Shown here: one piece after another, positions 53,053 to 61,735 of the stretch
How positions within the stretch are numbered: position 1 is the stretch's first letter
Layout of the letters: every line of letters begins with the position of its first letter
Assembly (NCBI RefSeq): GCF_036621135.1
Contig: NZ_JAZIBG010000008.1
Location: 76,616 to 140,615 of the forward strand
Length of the DNA: 64,000 nucleotides
Source: Aquincola agrisoli
GTDB taxonomy: Bacteria > Pseudomonadota > Gammaproteobacteria > Burkholderiales > Burkholderiaceae_C
Direction: 5' to 3'
Program-made: the position numbers and the translations under genes
The notes under the pieces: generated by a model
What the model saw: the letters and a program-made list of their open reading frames with translations, nothing else
Databases searched by the model: none
What the model was told of the DNA's origin: nothing

Positions 53053-54516
53053 TCATGCAGGTTGTGCCGCGGCGCCCGGCAGCAGGGCGGCGGCATGGGC
53101 TTGGAAGATGGCTGCGCGCTGCGGCCTGCCGTTGGCCGTCGCGAATCCGGCAGTGGCGCTGAACGGCGCGATGCCCCGTGTCCACCGGACCACGCGCGCG
53201 TAGTCGGGCAGGGTGGCATTGGCGGCGTCCACCGCGCGCTGCAGTTCGGCGTCGCCGGCGCCCGGCATCGGCCACAGCACGGCGCCGAGCACCGGCTGGC
53301 CGTCGCCGAACACCGCTGCCGCCGCCACCGCCGGGTCGCTCTGCAGCGCGGTCTCCACCCACTCTGGCGACACGTTGCGGCCGAAGGCCGTGATCAGCAC
53401 GTTCTTGCGGCGACCCTGCACGTGCAGGAAGCCGTCGTCGTCGATGCGCCCGAGGTCCCCGGTCGGCCACCAGGCCGGCGGGCCGGCGTCGTCGCCCAGG
53501 TAGCCGAGCATCAGGCTGCCGGCGGCCTCGATCTCGCCGCTGCTGGAGATGCGCAGGCGGGCATGCGGCAGCGGCCGCCCGGCGCTGCCGGGCAGGTCGG
53601 CCCCGGGCAGGTTCAGCGTCTGCACCGAGGCGCCTTCCGACAGCCCATAACCTTCGTAGGCCGGGATGCCGAGCGCCCGCGCCGCGGCCAGCAGCGGCGC
53701 GCCCACTGCGGCGCCTCCGACCGCCACGAAGCGCAGCGACACCGGCGCGCGCCGGCGGCTGTGCGCCAGATGGGCGACCCAGGCCGTCAGCATCTGCGGC
53801 AGCAGGATGACGCTGTGCGGCGCGTGGCGTGCCACGGCCGCATCGAACTGCGCCGGGTCGAAGCCCGACGAGCCGTTCAGGCCGGCCTGCTGCAGCGGCG
53901 GCACGATGCACTCGGCGCCGGCAGCCAGCGGGGCCAGCAGTCCGGCGATGTTCTCCAGCAGCACGGCCAGCGGCAGGGCGCACAGGTGGCGCCGGATCTC
54001 AAGCGGCGCCAGCGCCTGCGCCAGCCCGGTGGCGACCGCCTGCAGCGCCGGCCCGCCCAGGCAGACGCCCTTGGGCGTGCCGGTGGAGCCGGAGGTGAAG
54101 GTGATCTTCGCCGTGCCTGCGGGCATCGCGGCCGGCACCGCGGCCAGGCGCACGAGGCACAGCGCCTCGCCGGCCACGCTGCACGGCCGTTGCGGCGCGC
54201 CGGGCCAGCGGGCTGCCGCCTCGCGCGGCGCGAGCAGCGCGTCGGCGCCCGCCGCCTGCAGCGCATGGCCGATCTGCGCGGCGGTGAAGAACAGCGGCAG
54301 CGGGATGTGCACGATGCCCGCCCTGGCGGCAGCCAGGTCGGCCACGGCCCAGGCCGGCGAGTTGTCCATCAGGCTGGCCAGCACGTGCACGCGGGACGCG
54401 CGCAGCACGGCGGCCAGCGCAACCACCTCGGCGTCGAGCGCCGCGCGGGAGAGGCTGCGCAGGCCGTCGCCCAGGGCAGGCGCCGAAGGCGCGTCCGAAG
54501 CCGGTGGCGGGCTCAC
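53053..54516 (-). CDS. AMP-binding acyl/adenylate-ligase-like protein
   Basis: 487 residues from GTG at 54516 (GTGA overlap with the preceding stop). P-loop TFTSGSTGTPKGV, YEGYGLSEG and PTGDLGRIDDDG are intact. The C-terminal A10 motif reads TANGRPQR, where the catalytic Lys is replaced by Arg464, so thioester-forming or adenylation capacity may be altered. It is short for an acyl-CoA synthetase. Second gene of the cluster; it should activate the acid that the haem-oxygenase-like enzyme and SDR act on. It could be a non-canonical ligase. Confidence 0.85.
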   Translation of the reverse strand: MSPPPASDAPSAPALGDGLRSLSRAALDAEVVALAAVLRASRVHVLASLMDNSPAWAVADLAAARAGIVHIPLPLFFTAAQIGHALQAAGADALLAPREAAARWPGAPQRPCSVAGEALCLVRLAAVPAAMPAGTAKITFTSGSTGTPKGVCLGGPALQAVATGLAQALAPLEIRRHLCALPLAVLLENIAGLLAPLAAGAECIVPPLQQAGLNGSSGFDPAQFDAAVARHAPHSVILLPQMLTAWVAHLAHSRRRAPVSLRFVAVGGAAVGAPLLAAARALGIPAYEGYGLSEGASVQTLNLPGADLPGSAGRPLPHARLRISSSGEIEAAGSLMLGYLGDDAGPPAWWPTGDLGRIDDDGFLHVQGRRKNVLITAFGRNVSPEWVETALQSDPAVAAAAVFGDGQPVLGAVLWPMPGAGDAELQRAVDAANATLPDYARVVRWTRGIAPFSATAGFATANGRPQRAAIFQAHAAALLPGAAAQPA

Positions 54517-55142
54517 CGGTTCGCCCCCGTGGCAGCCGAGTACTGGTCGATGTGGCGCATCGCCCGGGGCAGGTGCCCGGCCAGCACCACCGGGGCATGG
54601 TCGTAGTAGCTGCCCCAGTCGCCCGCCTCCGTTCCCAGCCGGGCGGGATCGGCCGCCCCGAGCGTGAGCGGCACGACGCCGATGCGCACGAAGAGCTGGC
54701 GCAACTCGGCCGTCAAGGTGCTCACCACCCATTCGCAGTCGAGTGTCGCCAGGTGGGCCGCCAGCATCAGCACCAGCCGCCGCCCCTCGCCGGCCCGGCC
54801 GGCCGCCAGGTGCCCGACCTCGACGATGCCGCGGCGCGGGGGAGCGGGCGTCGCCAGCAGGCGCTCCACCGGCTCGGGCAGGTAGCGTTCCAGGAACAGT
54901 GGGCCGGTGCTGGCGGCCCGGTAGCCCGCTGCCGCCGTGATGCAGCCCTCGTGCCACAGCGCCACCAGCGTGGGGGCGAAGCGCGTGATGCGCGCGCCGT
55001 AGCGGCGGTGGTAGACGGCCTGGATGAAGGCCTCCACCGCGCGTCGCCGCGCGTCGGTCTCGTCATGCACCTGCAGCACGGGTGCCGCGGGCGGCGCAGG
55101 CCGCGGCGCGAAGGGCGCGGAGGTCGCCATCGTCAATGCCAT
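54513..55142 (-). CDS. Thermostable-hemolysin family protein (GNAT-like)
   Basis: 209 residues from ATG at 55142; an in-frame ATG at 55178 (beyond the probable promoter) or 55130 is possible. Members of the T-hemolysin family share VEVGHLAAGRAGEGRRLVL and AELRQLFVRIGVVPLTLGAA, with a GNAT/autoinducer-synthase-like layout. The name comes from a Vibrio hemolysin; enzymatic role is unclear. First gene of a tightly coupled cluster with ligase, oxygenase, SDR and TPR protein. The stop overlaps the ligase start. It may acylate or release the cluster product. Confidence 0.83.
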   Translation of the reverse strand: MALTMATSAPFAPRPAPPAAPVLQVHDETDARRRAVEAFIQAVYHRRYGARITRFAPTLVALWHEGCITAAAGYRAASTGPLFLERYLPEPVERLLATPAPPRRGIVEVGHLAAGRAGEGRRLVLMLAAHLATLDCEWVVSTLTAELRQLFVRIGVVPLTLGAADPARLGTEAGDWGSYYDHAPVVLAGHLPRAMRHIDQYSAATGANR

Positions 55143-55192
55143 CTCCCTCGGTCCCGCCGAAGGGCAGGGGTGATGCATCGTGCAGCGGCAGG

Positions 55193-55256
55193 ATGAAGGC
55201 AGGCTGAAGCCGATCCGCGCGGCTGCGCAGCCGGCGCGGCTTCAGCGCAGATTCAT
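55193..55256. promoter_or_regulatory. Symmetrical PmrA/QseB-like boxes in a nested palindrome
   Basis: Minus-strand CTTCAG-N5-CTTCAT (55209 to 55193) and plus-strand CTTCAG-N5-ATTCAT (55240-55256) mirror each other about 55224. Each has the 6-5-6 layout of OmpR-family PmrA/QseB/BasR boxes. Inner arms GCTGAAGCCG / CGGCTTCAGC (55203-55246) form a perfect 10-bp repeat around a further hairpin. It lies between the divergent hemolysin cluster and the small membrane protein. Control by the regulator at 48805 is inferred. Confidence 0.55.
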
Positions 55257-55336
55257 CCGGGGCCCCGAGCATCGGTCCACCGCGGCGCGCCGGGCGCCGC
55301 ACTGGACGCCGAGGCACTGGCCCTGGAAAGCGACTG

Positions 55337-55531
55337 ATGAACCTCTCCACCCCCCTGCCGCCGCGGACGGCGGGCACGCCGTTGCAGCGCGGCCTTCCCA
55401 CGGCCCGGCGGCTGGCCCGTGCCGCGGGCGCCTGGATGCTGATGTTGGCGGCCGGGGCGCTCGCGCTGGCCGTCGAATGGCGCGTCTACGACGCCCTCGA
55501 GCACAGCCTCCACCTGTGCGTGCCCGGCTGA
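55337..55531 (+). CDS. Small membrane protein of unknown function
   Basis: 64 residues, one hydrophobic helix (AAGAWMLMLAAGALALAVEW), basic N-terminus and Cys near the end (LHLCVPG). Weak ribosome site (GAAAG). It lies just downstream of the right-hand PmrA-like box, read divergently from the hemolysin cluster, so it may share regulation. No family recognised. Confidence 0.5.
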   Translation: MNLSTPLPPRTAGTPLQRGLPTARRLARAAGAWMLMLAAGALALAVEWRVYDALEHSLHLCVPG

Positions 55532-55662
55532 CAGGGCGATGCAGGCGGGATGCAGCGCCTGAACGACGCGGCACTGAGTGCCTTCATCGACTGCAGGGCG
55601 GCCGCCTCGGGGGGATGGCTTAAGCTGTGCCTTTCCGCTCCTCGCGCCAAATGACCCTGCCC

Positions 55663-55992
55663 ATGTCCAAGACCTTCGTCCAACTGCAGAAAGAGATCGC
55701 CAGCCTGAAGGTGCAGGCCGAAGCCGCCAGGAAGAAGGAGGTCGCCGGCGTCGTCAGCCGGATCAAGCGGGCGATCAAGGCCTATGGCCTGGTGGCCGCC
55801 GACCTGGGGTTCGTGCAAGGGGACGTGGCGCAGGGCAGGCAGCCCGAGCGTCGAGGAGGCGCCGTGACCAAAGGTGCGAAGGTGAAGTACAGGGACGAAG
55901 CCGGCCACACCTGGTCCGGCATGGGCCCCAAGCCCGGCTGGCTGAAGGCCGCGTTGGCGGACGGCAGGTCGCTGGCGGACTTCATCGCCTGA
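55663..55992 (+). CDS. H-NS family DNA-binding protein
   Basis: 109 residues from ATG at 55663 (alternative at 55651). N-terminal coiled coil (FVQLQKEIASLKVQAEAARKKE) for oligomerisation; C-terminal DNA-binding region KYRDEAGHTWSGMGPKPGWLKAAL, the H-NS/BpH3-like signature. A nucleoid/xenogeneic silencing protein, often several per Burkholderiales genome. It is followed six bases later by the extensin-like gene. Confidence 0.9.
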   Translation: MSKTFVQLQKEIASLKVQAEAARKKEVAGVVSRIKRAIKAYGLVAADLGFVQGDVAQGRQPERRGGAVTKGAKVKYRDEAGHTWSGMGPKPGWLKAALADGRSLADFIA

Positions 55993-55997
55993 GCGCC

Positions 55998-56687
55998 GTG
56001 AAGGTGCTGGCCTGGCTGCTGCTCGCCGGTGGCCTGGCCGCCTGGGCCGCGCACGGGCGGCTGTGGACGCTGCCCGACCGGCACAACCCCTGGGCCCCGC
56101 TGGCCTTCGACGAGGCGCCCGGCTGGCTCACGCGCTACAAGCTCGGGCGATTGCAGGCGCAGCCCGAGGCCTGCCGCGCGCTGCTGGGCACGACGCCGCT
56201 GGAAGCGCAGCCGCTGCCCGATCGGGACACGGCGGACGGCTGCGGCTTCCGCGATGCCGTGCGGATACGGCGCACCGCCGTCGAGGTCGGCGAGCCCTTC
56301 TCGCTGACCTGTCCGGCCGCCGTGTCGCTCGCCCTGTGGGAGCGCCACGTGGTGCAGCCCCAGGCGCTGGCGCTGCTGGGCACGCCGGTGCGGCGGCTGG
56401 AGCACTTCGGCAGCTATGCCTGCCGCAATGTGTACGGCCGCGAGGCCGGCAGGCGCAGCGAGCACGCCACGGCCAACGCGCTCGACGTGGCGGGCTTCGT
56501 GCTGCAAGGCGGCCGCCGCATCACGGTGGCGCGGGACTGGCAGGGCGACGCCCCCGAGGCGCGCTTCCTGCGCAGCGTGCATGCGGGCGCGTGCCTGTTC
56601 TTCGACGGGGTGCTCGGGCCGGCCTACAACCGCGCGCACGCCGACCATTTCCACCTCGACCGGGGCGCCTACCGCCTCTGCCGCTGA
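55998..56687 (+). CDS. Extensin-like C-terminal domain protein (peptidase-like fold)
   Basis: 229 residues from GTG at 55998 (signal anchor VLAWLLLAGGLAAWAA). Motifs of the extensin-C family: CGFRDAVRIRRTAVEV, CRNVYGREAGRRSEHATANALDVAGFVL (His/Asp), and HADHFHLDRGAYRLC (metal-binding His). These are D-Ala-D-Ala carboxypeptidase-like. Likely periplasmic; cell-wall function is inferred. Small gap (5 nt) after the H-NS gene suggests co-transcription. Confidence 0.88.
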   Translation: MKVLAWLLLAGGLAAWAAHGRLWTLPDRHNPWAPLAFDEAPGWLTRYKLGRLQAQPEACRALLGTTPLEAQPLPDRDTADGCGFRDAVRIRRTAVEVGEPFSLTCPAAVSLALWERHVVQPQALALLGTPVRRLEHFGSYACRNVYGREAGRRSEHATANALDVAGFVLQGGRRITVARDWQGDAPEARFLRSVHAGACLFFDGVLGPAYNRAHADHFHLDRGAYRLCR

Positions 56688-56710
56688 AGGCGGGCCGCGC
56701 GGCGCGGCAG

Positions 56711-57472
56711 TCAGGGCGTGTAGTCGAGCTTCGGGTACCAGTCGGTGCCACGGCCCTCCGGGGTGAGGTCGAGCATGGTCCACAGCGGCATCGGATCGGG
56801 CGCGCCGCGTGGATCCTGGCCGGGATCAGCCGTCTCCATGCCCATCATGTCGCCCCAGAAGTGGCGCAGGGTGCCGTCTCGGCGGGTGAAGACGTTGAAG
56901 GCCGGGTTGTCGTCGTTGCCCGGCGTGTCGCCGGCGTAGTCGGCGTTGAAGTCGGTCCCCGCGGACGAATACAGCCGCAGGTGGCGCCAGCCGCGTTCCT
57001 TCTTGAACGCGATCAGCCGTTCGATCGGCGACGACGCGACGACCGCGAAGGACACGCGCTGCAGGATGTCGGGCATCTCGCCTTCCAGCGCGCTGAGCAT
57101 CGAGGTGCACATCGGGCAGGGACGCTCCCGCTGCGGGCCGAACATCCAGACGTAGGTGATCAGCGTGTCGTGTTTGCCGAAGAGGCCGGAGAACATGACG
57201 GGTCCGTCCTCGCTCTGGAACCGGTAGTCCTGCGGCACCACGCCGCCCGGGGGCAAGGCACGGCGCTGTGCCGCGACGCGCTCGATGTGGCGCCGCAGCT
57301 CGATCTCCTGCGCGAGCAGCTCGATCCGGGCGCGGCGGTACGCCTCGCTTTCGCCCGGAACGCGGCGGCTGGGGATGGCGATGTCGGCTGCCGGCTTCAG
57401 CGGCGGACCGGGCGGGGCCGAGGCGCCCGCGCAGCAGGGGGCGGGCGAGGGGGATCGCGTGTCGTTGGCCAT
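56711..57472 (-). CDS. DUF899 thioredoxin-like protein
   Basis: 253 residues from ATG at 57472 after GGAGC. The core: LPPGGVVPQDYRFQ, MFGPQRERPCPMCTSML (CxxC at redox position) and FNVFTRRDGTLRHFWGDMM. DUF899 proteins are thioredoxin-fold with unknown substrate. N-terminal extension is Pro/Ala-rich. It converges on the extensin gene with 23 nt between stops. Confidence 0.9.
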   Translation of the reverse strand: MANDTRSPSPAPCCAGASAPPGPPLKPAADIAIPSRRVPGESEAYRRARIELLAQEIELRRHIERVAAQRRALPPGGVVPQDYRFQSEDGPVMFSGLFGKHDTLITYVWMFGPQRERPCPMCTSMLSALEGEMPDILQRVSFAVVASSPIERLIAFKKERGWRHLRLYSSAGTDFNADYAGDTPGNDDNPAFNVFTRRDGTLRHFWGDMMGMETADPGQDPRGAPDPMPLWTMLDLTPEGRGTDWYPKLDYTP

Positions 57473-57737
57473 GGGGTGCTCCGAGGGGGAAGCCTGCCCG
57501 GCGGCAATCGACGTGCCCGTGCGAGGCGCGCGCGTCGCCAAGCGGAAGCGAAACGCCCCTGTGATGCGCCGCTGCTCAATGTCCGGCGCGCCGCGCCGAA
57601 AACCAGGGACGACCGCTGCAGGTGCAGTGAAGATGGACGGCAGGCAGGGTTGCATCGGGCAGCCCAGGCCGGCGAGGGGCGGCGATGAGGTTGTCTGGGA
57701 AAGGCTTCCCTCCCGCGTGGCACGGGGAGCGGCCACA

Positions 57738-60254
57738 GTGAGTTTGCGCGCTCGGCTGCTGAGCCTGGTGCTGGTGGCGACGTTGATGCCGGCCCTGCTG
57801 CTGGGATGGCGGTTCTTCCGGGAAGCGGAGGCCGACATCGACGCGGCGCGCCGCGCGTTGGCCGCCTCGGCGGAGAACATCGCCGCGGACCTCGACCACC
57901 GTGTCCAGGGCACGGCGCAGCTTCATTACGGCCTGGCCCACTCGCGCATGCTGGACAGCGCCGACCGTGCCGCGTGCTCGGCCTACCTGTCCGACGTGCG
58001 CGAGGCCTACCCTCAATACACGGGCATCCTGACCGTGCGGCCCAATGGCTGGCTGCATTGCGATTCGCTGAGCAGCGGGCGCAACCTCGACCTCCGGGAC
58101 CGGGCCTATGTCAAGCGCAGCCTGGCGGGCGCCAAGGGGCTCATCCTCGAGCCCGCCTTCGGCAGGCTGACGGGCAACTCGGTGCTGCAGATCGTGCTGC
58201 CGGCCCGGGGCGAAGCCAACGAGCTGCGCTTCATGCTGGTGGCCTCCCTCAACCTGCGTAAGTTCGCGGAAGAATCCTACAAGCAGCTCGCGGTGCAGGG
58301 CGCGATGCTGATGCTCGTGAACGCAGACGGCATGGTGATGGCGATCGCCGGCCCGGGCGAGGCGCTGGCCGACCCGGGAACCTCCATCGACGGTACGCCG
58401 CTTTTCAGCCTGGTGCATGACCATCCGAGCGGCGGCATCGGCGAGCTGCCCGGCGCCGACGGCGACGAGGACCGGGCGCAGGTGTGGGCCTTGGGCGCTT
58501 CGCCCATGCTGCAGTCGGCCGGCCTGACGGTGATGCTCGGCCTGCCGCAGCCCGCCCTGGTGGCGGCGTCGAAGCTGCGCCTGAAGCAGGGGTTGATGGT
58601 CGTCACCGGCGCGGCGCTGCTGTTGTTCGCCGGGGTCTGGACGCTGGCAGAGCGGGGGATCCGCCGCCAGGTCGAGCGCATCACCGAAATGGCGCGCCAC
58701 CTGGGCGCGGGCGACCTGAGCGCGCGCATCGCGCCGCCGTATCCGCGCGGGGAGCTGGGCGGGTTGATGGCGGTCCTCAACGGCACGGCCGATTCGCTGC
58801 AACAGCAGCGCGAGGCCATCGAGGCGCTCGGGCTGCAACTGCGGGAGGCGCACCTGCGCGAGATCAGCGCCCGGCAGCAGAACGAGGCGCGCCTGTCGAT
58901 GCTGGCCAACTACGACAGCCTGACCGGCCTGCCCAATCGCGCGCTGTTCCGCGACCGGCTCCAGGGCGCGATCGGCCGTGCACGGCGCTCGGGCCGGCCG
59001 TTCGCGCTGATGTTCCTGGACATCGACCGTTTCAAGAACATCAACGACAGCCTCGGCCACGACGTCGGCGACCGGCTGCTGGTGGCCGTATCGAAGATCC
59101 TGGTGCGCTGCACGCGGGACATCGACGCCGTCGCACGCGGCGGCCAGGAGGGCGCGGCCGGCGGCGTCTTCCGGCTCGGGGGCGACGAGTTCACCATCCT
59201 GGCCGAGGATCTGGCCGATGCGCAGAGCGCGGGCGTGGTGGCCCAGCGCATCCTGGCGGCGCTCAGCCAGCCCGTCACCGTCGGCGAACACGAGCTGTTC
59301 ATGTCGGCCAGCATTGGCGTGACCGTGTATGCCGACGACGGCACCGACCTCGACGGCCTCGTCAAACAGGCCGACCTGGCGATGTACCGCTCGAAGGAGC
59401 TGGGGCGCGACACGTACTGCTTCTTCGCCGAGGAGCTGAACAAGAAGGCGCGGCAGCGGCACGACTGCGAGGCCCGGCTGCGCCATGCGCTGGAGCGCGG
59501 GGAGTTCCTGCTGCACTACCAGCCCAAGGCCGATGCGATGACCGGCCGCGTCACCGGCGTGGAGGCGCTGCTGCGCTGGCATCCGGCCGGCGAGGCGATG
59601 ATCGGGCCCGACCGGTTCATCCCCATCCTGGAGGAGACCGGCCTGATCGTGCCCGTGGGCGCCTGGGTGCTGCGGGAGGCTTGCCGCCAGATGGCGGCGT
59701 GGCAGTTGGACGGCATGCCCCCGATCAGCCTGGCGGTGAACCTGTCTGCGCGGCAGTTCCGCGATGCGGCGCTGATCGACACCATTGCCCAGACGCTCGA
59801 AGAGACCGGGGTCGACCCGCGGCGGCTGGAGATCGAGTTGACGGAGAGCATGCTCATCGACGACTCGGACTCCGTGCAGGCGGTGCTGGTGCGCCTCGGC
59901 GCGATGGGGGTGCGCGTCGCGATCGACGACTTCGGCACCGGCCAGTCGTCGCTGCGCTATCTCAAGCGCTTCAACGTGGACACGCTGAAGATCGACCGCT
60001 CCTTCGTCAAGGACACCCCGGATGATCCGGAGGACACTGCGATTACCGCCGCCGTCATCGCGCTTGGCCATGGCCTGGGCCTGACGCTGGTGGCCGAGGG
60101 CGTGGAGAACCAGGCGCAGGTCGATTTCCTGCGCGCAAAGGGCTGCGACGAGATCCAGGGCTACCTGCTCAGCCGGCCCCTCGATGCCCGGGCGTTCGCC
60201 GCGTGGATGGCCGCCTGCCACGCAGGGTGCGAGCCGGCCGCCGCGGCGGTGTGA
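57738..60254 (+). CDS. GGDEF-EAL c-di-GMP protein with periplasmic dCache-like sensor
   Basis: 838 residues from GTG at 57738 (GGAG upstream), which precedes a membrane helix. Periplasmic sensor domain (about 40-290) then second helix (LMVVTGAALLLFAGVWTLAERG), HAMP, GGDEF with RLGGDEFTIL and a ~12-residue insertion before it (ARGGQEGAAGGVF), then EAL with VEALLRWH, NLSARQFRD, DDFGTGQSS and EGVENQAQ. Both catalytic signatures look intact, so it can make and degrade c-di-GMP, depending on signal. Its stop is 24 nt from a convergent gene. Confidence 0.93.
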   Translation: MSLRARLLSLVLVATLMPALLLGWRFFREAEADIDAARRALAASAENIAADLDHRVQGTAQLHYGLAHSRMLDSADRAACSAYLSDVREAYPQYTGILTVRPNGWLHCDSLSSGRNLDLRDRAYVKRSLAGAKGLILEPAFGRLTGNSVLQIVLPARGEANELRFMLVASLNLRKFAEESYKQLAVQGAMLMLVNADGMVMAIAGPGEALADPGTSIDGTPLFSLVHDHPSGGIGELPGADGDEDRAQVWALGASPMLQSAGLTVMLGLPQPALVAASKLRLKQGLMVVTGAALLLFAGVWTLAERGIRRQVERITEMARHLGAGDLSARIAPPYPRGELGGLMAVLNGTADSLQQQREAIEALGLQLREAHLREISARQQNEARLSMLANYDSLTGLPNRALFRDRLQGAIGRARRSGRPFALMFLDIDRFKNINDSLGHDVGDRLLVAVSKILVRCTRDIDAVARGGQEGAAGGVFRLGGDEFTILAEDLADAQSAGVVAQRILAALSQPVTVGEHELFMSASIGVTVYADDGTDLDGLVKQADLAMYRSKELGRDTYCFFAEELNKKARQRHDCEARLRHALERGEFLLHYQPKADAMTGRVTGVEALLRWHPAGEAMIGPDRFIPILEETGLIVPVGAWVLREACRQMAAWQLDGMPPISLAVNLSARQFRDAALIDTIAQTLEETGVDPRRLEIELTESMLIDDSDSVQAVLVRLGAMGVRVAIDDFGTGQSSLRYLKRFNVDTLKIDRSFVKDTPDDPEDTAITAAVIALGHGLGLTLVAEGVENQAQVDFLRAKGCDEIQGYLLSRPLDARAFAAWMAACHAGCEPAAAAV

Positions 60255-60263
60255 CCGCGGCGT

Positions 60264-60278
60264 GCGGCCGACGGCCGC
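60264..60278. terminator. Possible bidirectional terminator between convergent genes
   Basis: GCGGCC-GAC-GGCCGC hairpin in the 24-nt gap between two convergent stops. No T-run; weak evidence. Confidence 0.3.
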
Positions 60279-61631
60279 TCAGGGCCGCTCGCGCGCCGGC
60301 ACCCGGGACTCCAGCGGCGCCGGCGTGTAGTCGGGCGCGAAGCTGCATCCCCCACCGAAGGTGGCGTCGAAGGCGGGGCAGGCCGCCGCCACGCTCGCTG
60401 GCGTCGGCTTGGTCCCCTGCTCCACCCACTGCAGCAGCGCCGACAGCAGCGTGGGGTAGGTCGCGTCGCTGATGTAGCTGTGGGAGGTCGCGCGGGTCGT
60501 GAAGGTCTGGACCAGCCGGTCGCCGCTGCCGCCCTGCTGCATCACGGACTTGAAGTAGGCGTCGAGCTCCACGAACGCCGTCGGGTCGTTGATCCACTTG
60601 GCTGAGAGCACCGGCACCGGGATGCGGCCGGTCGGATCGGTGTCCGCCGCGAAGCGCTGCACGGCGCCGGGATCGGCCCGGTAGCGCAGCACGCCGGCGT
60701 TGAGCGCTGCATCGTCGGCGGAGCCGGTGTAGTTCGCGCCGATGTTGCCGAACGGGCTGGCACCGCCGGTGCGCTTGCTCACCACGTCGCGGAAGTGGAA
60801 GGTGCCCCAGTTGAGGTGCGCCTGGATCGAGCTGGCGGGGATCTTGATGACCCGCTCGATGGTCTGCACCCGCGCCTGCTGATCGGCGGTGCGCTGCGCC
60901 GCCGGCTTGTCCAGGCCGAGGCATTCGTTGACACGCATGGCGAGCTGGGCCTGCGTCATCTCGGTGCCCACGGGCAGGCCGATGTTCAGCGCGTAGGGCG
61001 GTTCTTCAGGGCGCGGGTGGTTGTTGCACAGGTACTGGTACACCACCCGCAGGTCGGTCCGGATGTCGTAGGAACGGGTGCCGCCGGCCAGGACGCCCGC
61101 GGTGAGCAGCACCGCGTCGTAGGGCTTCGATCCGCGCGTCTCGGCGGTGAACATCTCGGCCGCCTTGGCGGCCACGCCGGCGCCCCAGGACTGGCCGTGC
61201 AGGATGGTGCGCGTGGGCACGCCGACGTGGGTGCGGAAGATGCCGCGCAGCCGCTCGGTGTCTTCGGCCGCCGCGCGGACCTCGACGCCGCCCTGGCGGA
61301 ACGTCGAGCCGGCCCAGGCGTAGCCCGCCTTCACCATGATGGCCCAGCGGGTCAGGTCTTCGACGGCGCGCTCCGCGGTGGGCGTGGCGAGGTCGGGGCC
61401 GCCGTGCGCGTGCAGCACCAGGCGGCCGTTCCAGTCGGCCGGCTTGGCGATGAGGTAATAGGCGCCCCGGGAATCGACGCCGGCCAGGCAGGTGGTCGTG
61501 GCGGGCACGGCTTGCGGACATGCGGTCGCCACGGGGGCGGCCTCGGTCCGGTCCTCGTCGTCGCCGCCACAGCCCATGATGAGGAGGGCGGCGGCCAGCG
61601 GCGAGCAGCGGTGGGCAAGGGTGGGCTTCAA
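60279..61631 (-). CDS. Alpha/beta-hydrolase lipoprotein
   Basis: 450 residues. Lipobox MGCGG (Cys near residue 21). Nucleophile in HGQSWGAGV (about 155-163). Later Asp/His are less certain. A signal peptide directs it outside the inner membrane. It differs from the two tannase-family genes (no CS motif), but like them has Cys near the end (CPAFDATFGGGCSF). May act on esters of plant origin. Divergent from the LysR gene, which is a probable regulator. Confidence 0.82.
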   Translation of the reverse strand: MKPTLAHRCSPLAAALLIMGCGGDDEDRTEAAPVATACPQAVPATTTCLAGVDSRGAYYLIAKPADWNGRLVLHAHGGPDLATPTAERAVEDLTRWAIMVKAGYAWAGSTFRQGGVEVRAAAEDTERLRGIFRTHVGVPTRTILHGQSWGAGVAAKAAEMFTAETRGSKPYDAVLLTAGVLAGGTRSYDIRTDLRVVYQYLCNNHPRPEEPPYALNIGLPVGTEMTQAQLAMRVNECLGLDKPAAQRTADQQARVQTIERVIKIPASSIQAHLNWGTFHFRDVVSKRTGGASPFGNIGANYTGSADDAALNAGVLRYRADPGAVQRFAADTDPTGRIPVPVLSAKWINDPTAFVELDAYFKSVMQQGGSGDRLVQTFTTRATSHSYISDATYPTLLSALLQWVEQGTKPTPASVAAACPAFDATFGGGCSFAPDYTPAPLESRVPARERP

Positions 61632-61680
61632 GATGATGTCTCCGTCGTGTGTGTGTGCGGCGGATTCTGCGAAGACCCAA

Positions 61681-61735
61681 TCTAGATGACAAAGATGTCT
61701 AGAATCTCGACTTCATACGTTATGAATATCGAGAT
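61681..61735. promoter_or_regulatory. Two palindromes in the divergent promoter of hydrolase and LysR genes
   Basis: TCTAGA-N11-TCTAGA (61681-61703), each half a perfect 6-mer palindrome, and ATCTCGA-c-TTCATA-cgt-TATGAA-ta-TCGAGAT (61704-61735), an almost perfect palindrome that overlaps the LysR start codon at 61722. LysR proteins usually bind such sites and autorepress. Binding is inferred. Confidence 0.5.

Noticed and set aside
60264..60278. Attachment site or repeat between convergent genes
   Set aside because: Only a short GC palindrome; no second copy or integrase in the window.
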